Source: Salvelinus alpinus (lineage: Eukaryota; Chordata; Actinopteri; Salmoniformes; Salmonidae). Taken from it: 64,000 nt of DNA. The notes below the pieces were generated by a model that worked only from the letters and a program-made list of their open reading frames with translations, was not told where the DNA came from and made no database searches. This document shows, piece by piece, positions 57,640-64,000 of this stretch. The translations under genes were made by a program, and so were the position numbers. The stretch lies in NCBI RefSeq assembly GCF_045679555.1, contig NC_092094.1, positions 33,744,430-33,808,429 of the forward strand, written 5' to 3'. Each line of letters begins with the position of its first letter. Positions within the stretch are counted from its first letter, which is position 1.

Positions 57640-59748
57640 CTTGGCTCTCACATCAATGAGACAGCTGTTTTTTTGTTAAAAAAAATTCTACATACAATTT
57701 CAACAATAAGTCCTTTTCTGGTGGATTTTGTTAATCTTCCGGCACACACACAAACCTTTCGACCTTGACCAGTTCCAAGTTAGTGCCTGCAACACTGTCC
57801 TCCCACTGGCAGTTTATCCCAACAGGCCAGTTAGTTAATCAGCTTATTCAAAATGGTAAGTCATATTGTACCAGATACAGATATGTTGGTCCCTGCTTGA
57901 GTTAATTATACATGTTACCTATCAAGTTAACTGAATTGCAAGGCATCTTAATCAGTATAATTTATTAAATTGATAATATCTACAACATTCATTTCTTACA
58001 TATTTGTATTTCAATTCGAGACCCCCATGGTGACCTATTCATATAAAAATTGTCAATCATAATTTTGATTCTCAATAGCATTGAGTCCATGAAATCTGTT
58101 ATTTTCCATCTGTTCATTGGCTATGTGCTCTTAAATTATTTTAGAAGATTAGTGAGTTCATTTAGTCATAGATTCCAATCGTATGTAATCTTACTTAATC
58201 CTTATGTAGCCTAATCTGATGTAATCTTACCTAATAATCTGTTTGTGGAGCTACTTAATTAAGGTCAAGGGAGCAAACCTGTCACAGCTATTCTATCCAG
58301 ATGCCATGGTCAAACTCCCAAGATTTTGTCTAGCCTGCCCACCTAAAAGACACAAAAACACAGTTCTGAGAAACAGAACACAGTTGCATCCCATTGGGTA
58401 AAAACTGGTTGAATCATCATCGTTTCCACGTCATTTCAACAACAAAAAATTGTGATGATTAAAAAGGTTCAACCCTTTTTTTCAATTTTCGCCAAAAATG
58501 ACATGCCCAAATCTAACTGCCTGTAGCAAGGATATGCATATTCTTGATACCATTTGAAAGGAAACCCTTTGACGTTTGTGGAAATGTGAAATGAATGTAG
58601 GAGAATATAACACATTAGATCTGGTAAAATATAATACAAACAAAAAACATGTGTTTAAAAATAAAAAAAATTGTTCCATCATCTTTGAAAAGCAAGAGAA
58701 AGGCCATACACTCAAATAGGATTTTAGGTGTAATTTAGATGTTGTCCACAAGATGGAAGCAGTGTGGGGTGGAGCCAGTTCCTATATTTGAATACATTTT
58801 TTCAAACAAGACTACACTATCTTTGGGACCCTCAGGATGACAAATCAGAGCAAGATTACTGAATGTAAGTACATTATTTACCTTCAGAGGTGAATGTATC
58901 AAACCAGTTGCCATGATGTGTTTTGTTGTTGTGCACTATCCTCAAACAATAGCATGGTATTTTTGTTGTCGTAATAGCTACTGTAAATTGGACACCGCAG
59001 TTAGATGAACAAGAATTTAAGCTTTCTGGCCATAAGACATGTCTAAGTCACTGTTGTTTACAACGTCATTCTAGTCACACTATTGAATATTGAGCAACAA
59101 CTGTCCCGGTTTAGGGACACTGATCCCATAGATCAACGTGGGAAACTGATCGGATTGGCAAAAAGTCAAAGTAAGGGAATTTTGTATTTTTGTCAAACCT
59201 AAATCCAATTACACAGTGACATTTTTTGTTGATTTTACATTGAATTCGCATTAGTTGACAACTCAACCAAATGTAAATCAAAACTAAACGTTGAACTGAC
59301 GATTGTGCCCGGTGGGATAGCACTCCTCCTTAAATGATGAGTGTGTTAAATTGTGAGAGAATTGGCAAAGTGGCAACACTAAAGAGTCTACTGTAAATGT
59401 AGGGCATTGCATTGATTTTACAAGGCACTTGGAAAGGCCGTTACAGAGATAAGAAACATAATGGGATTGTCTGTGATTACAATGAGCACAAGCACCAGGG
59501 TTACTTGTACTGTGCCGGAGAGTGTTCTGCTGCATGTTCACACCAGGGCAACAAGGCTGAGTGCTACTCCAGGACCGAGGCTCAATCCTCACAACAATGT
59601 TAACACTTCTCACCAATCACATCAGCTGGATAACATTACAATACTTGATTTATTAGAAATCAATAATGCATTGATAGAAGGGTTGCTCTTGAATCACACA
59701 GAGCAAGCCTGATCAACCACTGCCACAACGTTAACATGTTGTCTCTGA
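57640..59748. other. Spacer of nested repeats between ch25h-like and the CHY gene
   Basis: No host gene is seen. From about 58,385 to 59,320 lies an older repeat (left CATCCCATTGGGTAAAAACT, GTTTCCACGTCATTTCAACA; right GTTGAACTGACGATTGTGCC), interrupted by the repeat at 58,480-59,145. The short frames at 59,284-59,616 on either strand have no family likeness. Confidence 0.55.
58480..59145 (-). repeat. Interspersed repeat of unassigned family (copy 2)
   Basis: Reverse-oriented relative of 32,095-32,690. Shared blocks include CATGCCCAAATCTAACTGCC, ATATTCTTGATACCATTTGA, the GATGGAAGCAGTGT block and AGCTACTGTAAATTGGACAC. The end TGTCCCGGTTTAGGGACACTG is a short palindrome. No ORF. Confidence 0.7.
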
Positions 59749-61936
59749 TTATTTCTTTTCGCTGGCTGCTTTCCGTGAAATTGTTTTGTTTGTGTTGGCA
59801 TACTTGTGTTTATCATTTCTGTAAATTAGAGAAAATAGATTTATGAATGCACAATTTCATCAGGTTTGAACAAAAATATAATGCAATTTATTTTTAAAGT
59901 AAGATGATGTGTTTAGACATCGGTATGCGTGCGTGTACAGTATAGTACCTGCTCATTTTGACTTTGCTCCTGCAGCCCAGTCCTCCCTCCCAGTGACTGG
60001 TGTAGGCTCCTCTCGTCATCATGCCTCCACAGCTGACACAGGGCTTCCCATTGCTGTACGGCTACAAGTAAGGACAACAGCAGTTTAGGGTTAGCATATG
60101 GAGATGCACTACTCTAGCCATCCAGGCAGCTTACCTGCTCTTTACAGCAGTGACCACAGATCATCCTGGTAGCCAGCTCCATGGGGTGGTCCTGGTCCTC
60201 GTCATGACACACGTCACAGGGGTAGGCCCGGCCACAGCATGAGAACCTGAGAGCACACCCATGGGATGTCACTCACCAGCAAAGTTTACTTTGGCAACAC
60301 AAAATGATGTTAAAGGGAAAGAGGTGGCTAAGAACCTGAGCCAGCGATGACTCTGTCTGTAGTGTTTGCAGGATCCCTTCTCCGGTAGTGGTTTCCCCAT
60401 CTGTATGGCAGGGTCCCTTATGTTACGCCGATAGGTCAGTGAAGAGTCACTATGCCCTGTACAGTACAGTCAACTATGTATTACAGACAGAATAGCCAAA
60501 ACAGCTGTTTAACCTTCTTCCATATTTCATCATTAAAATCATACTACAGGCCTTTGTTTCTGACCGGTTTTCTCTTTGCGTGGCGGAATGTACTGGAATC
60601 GTGTGCTGTCAACCAGGATGCTGAGTTTGCTGTGACAGTGCTGACAGTTGAACTCCTTGCTCTGGCCATACAAAAGGTTCTGCAGACAAAATAATACACC
60701 AAATCAGACTAATCAAATAACAGAACAGACCGTCTTAGATCAAAACTTCACCCAGATATAAATACTTTCATCATCATAAGACAAGAATGGAGCAATGAAC
60801 AGAGTGTTGGTGACCTTCACAGGTCCCTCTTTGGAGCAGTTGAGGCAGACAATGACCAGATCACAGTCCTGCAGGACCAGGTCCACAGGAGCAGCGGTGC
60901 CCAGGTCCAGATAGCCCAGGACGTCACTGTAGTGGTGCAGCATGCTGGGTCTGAAAGCAGCACTGATCCCTGCGTTACACTTCTCACACTGGGCCGTGCA
61001 GGGGTTCCTGCCATTTAGAGTCAGATCTGCTGTCACCTTACACCTGCAAACAACACACACAGGCCAGACAGACACACACTTGTCACATCTCCAAGTCCCA
61101 TCAACACAAAAAAAAAATACTGCAGATAAGTTTAATCTTTCCTCCTATAGGCAATATTCCAAGGGGAAAATGTGAGATACAGTGTAGGCTACAGTAGATG
61201 GCATCAGTGGAGGACAGTCTGTCTGCTCACCTGCTGCACTGCAGACACACAGTGATCTGTGTGGCAACCACGGTCGCCATGCCCTCTCCCAGCCTCAGGC
61301 CAAGCAGCTTCACCTCTGTTCCTCTGCGGGGCTCACTGAGCTTAATATTCTCCACATTCCCCTGGTCCTCTTCATCACTAACACCACCATCATCATCATC
61401 ATCACAGCCAGGGTACAATAGTTTTTTCCACTCCTCATCTTCTCCTTCTCTGCTCTCCTCATCAGTTGCCATGTGGAGGACCGGGTCAGGCGTGTCATCA
61501 GCGGCAGGCTCTTTGCACACGGTTGCCTGGAGCTGCTGGTATGGCACAAACTGAATTCCAGCCTTTGCTATCTCCATGTCTTTTTTCAACTGAGGAGAGA
61601 TTTAAAAGAGAGAAAGGATTAGAACGCTGCTGTCAAGTTGTTAAGTAGTTTTAAGGAAATAAACTAATACAACACAGAGAATTCATAACATCACCACAGT
61701 CTCTCATGGAAAACAGAGGTTACCAGAAGGATATCATACTAAGTAGACTAACATAACTGGAACTCTGTTTTTATACCAGTCTACAGTCTCACCTGCCTCG
61801 CTCCCTCAGTGAACAGTCTTTCCATGCTGCGATCCAACCAGCGAAGGAAGGGCCGGAAGAGCAGCTCCACCTTACCCATCAGCTGATTGGTGGCATGTTT
61901 AGCCTGTAGCCATTCCAGTGAGGCTTGTTCAACATA
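59749..61936 (-). CDS. CHY-type zinc-finger protein (3' exons; N-terminus not seen)
   Basis: Minus-strand exons from the 5' side: 61,794-61,936 (RYVEQASLEWLQAKHATNQL...), about 61,233-61,588, about 60,823-61,043, about 60,570-60,678, about 60,333-60,419, about 60,136-60,246, about 59,969-60,061, and 59,749-59,818 with the stop. The second exon encodes an acidic patch (CDDDDDGGVSDEEDQG), then CLQCSR and CKVTADLTLN, a first cysteine-rich module with FRPSMLHHYSDVLGYLDL. The third module has FNCQHCHSKL. The C-terminal CHY domain has GKPLPEKGSCKHYRQSHRWL, CCGRAYPCDVCHDEDQDHPM, ATRMICGHCCKEQPYSNGKP and CVSCGGMMT; the tail is NDKHKYANTNKTISRKAASE. CHY fingers bind zinc and occur in RCHY1 and yeast Hot13. 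I do not recognise a named mammalian orthologue with this layout, so no symbol is given. Function is not known. Upstream exons may lie beyond the transposons at 62.1-64 kb. Confidence 0.8.
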
Positions 61937-62108
61937 TCTATGTGAATAAAAAACCATGAGCTGGCGCACACCCAGAGACAATTATTGTATGTAGAGGTGC
62001 TGATTAACAGCGAATAAACTATAACCTATTAAAAAAAAGAGAGTCGTGCACACTATATATGAACTCCCAGTAATTTATCACCAACGTTTCGGCATCACTG
62101 TGCCACAA

Positions 62109-63557
62109 TTACTGGGATATATAAACTCAGCAAAAAAAGAAAACGTCCTCTCACTGTCAACAGCGTTTATTTTAGGCAAACTTAACATTTGTAAATATTT
62201 GTATGAGATTCAACAACTGAGACAAACTGAACAAGTTCCACAGACATATGACTAACAGAAATTGAGTAATGTGTTCCTGAACAAAGGGGGGGGGGGGGGG
62301 GGGGGGGTCAAAATCAAAAGTAACAGTCAGTATCTGGTGTGGCCACCAGCTGCATTAAGTACTGCAGTGCATCTCCTCATGGACTGCACCAGATTTGCCA
62401 GTTCTTGCTGTGAGATGTTACCCCACTCTTCCACCAAGGCACCTGCGAGTTGCCGGACATTTCTGGGGGGGAATGGCCCAAGCGCTCAGCCTCCAATCCA
62501 ACAGGTCCCAGACGTGCTCAATGGGATTGAGATCCGGGCTCTTCGCTGGCCATGGCAGAACACTGACATTCCTGTCTTGCAGGAAATCACGCACAGAACG
62601 AGCAGTATGGCTTGGTGGCATTGTCATGTCAGGATGAGCCTGCAGGAAGGGTACCACATGAGGGAGGAGGATGTCTTCCCTGTAATAATAAGCTCAGTCC
62701 GATGATGCTGTGACACACCGCTCCAGACCATGACGGACCCTCCACCTCCAAGTCGATCCCGCTCCAGAGTACAGGCCTCGGTGTAACGCTCATTTCTTCG
62801 ACGATAAACGCAAACCCGACCATCACCCCTGGTGAGACAAAACCGCGACTCGTCAGTGAAGAGCACTTTTTGCCAGTCCTGTCTGGACTAGCGATGGTGG
62901 GTTTGGGCCCATAGGCGACGTTGTTGCCGGTGAGGTCTGGTGAGGACCTGCCTTACAACAGACCTACAAGCCCTCAGTCCAGCCTCTCTCAGCCTATTGC
63001 GGACAGTCTGAGCGCTGATGGAGGGATTGTGCGTTCCTGGTGTAACTCGGGCAGTTGTTGTTGCCATCCTATTCCTGTCCCGCAGGTGTGACGTTCGGAT
63101 GTACCGATCCTGTGCAGGTGTGGTTACACGTGGTCTGCCACTGCAAGGACGATTAGCTGTCCGTCCTGTTTCCCTGTAGCGCTGTCTTAGGCGTCTCACA
63201 GTACGGACATTGCAATTTATTGCCCTGGCCACATCTGTAGTCCTCATGCCTCCTTGCAGCATGCCTAAGGCACGTTCACACAGATGAGCAGGGACCCTGG
63301 GCATCTTTCTTTTGGTGTTTCTCAGAGTCAGTAGAAAGGCCTCTTTAGTGTCCTAAGTTTTCATAACTGTGACCTTAATTGCCTACCGTCTGTAAGCTGT
63401 TAGTGTCTTGACGACCTTTCCACAGGTGCATGTTCATTAATTGTTTATTGAACAATTATGGGAAACCGTGTTTACACCCTTTACAATGAAGATATGTGAA
63501 GTTATTTGGATTTTTACGAATTATCTTTGAAACACAGGGTCCTGAAAAAGGGACATA
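62109..63557 (-). mobile_element. Tc1-like transposon (nearly full length, dead)
   Basis: The left end CTCAGCAAAAAAAGAAAACG has its inverted partner GTCCTGAAAAAGGGAC at 63,541-63,557, cut short by about 20 bases. The minus-strand transposase opens at 63,304 with a paired-like helix-turn-helix region (MPRVPAHLCERALGMLQGG, RTVRRLRQRYRETGRTANRP) and includes TDESRFCLTRGDGRV, GGSVMVWSGVS and [19 protein letters not shown]. Frame breaks separate the N- and C-terminal parts (a stop just after AQTHHR, and shifts near 62,650), and the middle catalytic DNA-type block is replaced by HPDMTMPPSHTARS. A poly-G run lies at 62,285-62,307. Confidence 0.88.
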
Positions 63558-63579
63558 TCCACACACACACAAACACACA

Positions 63580-64000
63580 CCTTAGCCAAATACATTTAAA
63601 CTCAGTTTTCACAATTCCTAACATTTAATCCTAGAAAAGATGCCCTGTCTTAGGTCAGTTAGGATCCCCACTTATTTTAAGAATGTGAAATGTCAGAATA
63701 GTAGTAAAGAGAATGATTTATTTCAGCTTTTATTTTTAATATTTTACTTTCATCACATTTCCAGTTGGTCAGAAGTTTACATACACTCAATTAGTATTTG
63801 GTAGCATTGCCTTTATATTGTTTCACTTGGGTCAAACGTTTCGGGTAGCCTTACACAAGCTTCCCATGATAAGTTGGGTGAATTTTGGCTCATTCCTCCT
63901 GACAGAGCTGGTGTAACCGAGTCAGGTTTGTAGGCCTCCTTGCTCGCACACGCTTTTTTAGTTCTGCCCACAAATGTTCTATAGGATTGAGATCGGGGCT
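63580..64000 (-). mobile_element. Second Tc1-like transposon (IR/DR type), cut by the window edge
   Basis: Begins near CCTTAGCCAAATACATTTAA and holds the inner direct repeat CAGTTGGTCAGAAGTTTACA (63,762-63,781) typical of the IR/DR inverted ends of salmonid Tc1 elements related to Sleeping Beauty. The last bases, complemented, read AGCCCCGATCTCAATCC, which encodes the SPDLNP-type catalytic block. It abuts the preceding Tc1 copy, joined by a short CA-rich stretch. Confidence 0.85.

Noticed and set aside
59412-59616. Cysteine-rich small frames on the plus strand (YLYCAGECSAACSHQGN)
   Set aside because: Suggestive of a small secreted peptide, but there is no signal peptide, no splice context and the surroundings are decayed repeats.
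62285-62307. Poly-G run as a quadruplex or regulatory signal
   Set aside because: It lies inside a dead Tc1 copy and is most likely an expanded homopolymer, or of uncertain length in the assembly.

Overview
The window is vertebrate nuclear DNA, almost certainly from a salmonid fish. Multi-exon genes with GT-AG introns are set in long non-coding stretches. The repeats are those typical of trout, salmon and char: tRNA-derived HpaI/SmaI-type SINEs, several Tc1-like transposons, an L2-type LINE with the salmonid 3' tail, and a group of related LTR elements. Exact species cannot be told by eye. All names come from recognising sequence, not from a search.

Seven host genes can be supported. From left to right: alpk3 (+, 5' end outside the window), a nucleoside transporter slc28a1-like (-), znf592 (+), nmb (+), kti12 (+), a cholesterol 25-hydroxylase-like gene with a frameshift (-), and a CHY-type zinc-finger gene (-, N-terminus not seen). 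ALPK3, SLC28A1, ZNF592 and NMB are also neighbours on human 15q25, so the left two thirds is a conserved linkage block. The exon sums for alpk3 (1,246 residues in the window), znf592 (1,266 aa), nmb (132 aa) and kti12 (275 aa) all close in frame, which supports the splice models.

The regions between genes and several introns are built from nested transposons. At 13.7-16.6 kb an slc28a intron holds a Tc1 fragment hit by a SINE and by an LTR element. At 23.0-26.4 kb sits a very young LTR-type element with near-identical ends, a 5-bp target duplication and one 815-codon proline-rich ORF built from 9-residue repeats, with no recognisable polymerase. At 26.7-30.3 kb are two LINE fragments, one carrying a solo LTR. 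At 31.5-33.9 kb is a three-level nest. At 43.6-48.5 kb a 4.2-kb hAT transposon sits inside a Tc1 element. The right edge holds two further Tc1-like copies.

The most notable points are a textbook AT-AC (U12-type) intron in kti12, in a gene that has no introns in human; the young LTR element with its phase-locked 27-bp repeats, shared hairpin and start codon abutting its poly(A) signal; and the frame break in the ch25h-like gene. The genes do not form one pathway. They are a syntenic neighbourhood covering heart and muscle kinase, nucleoside uptake, transcription factor, neuropeptide, tRNA modification and sterol functions.
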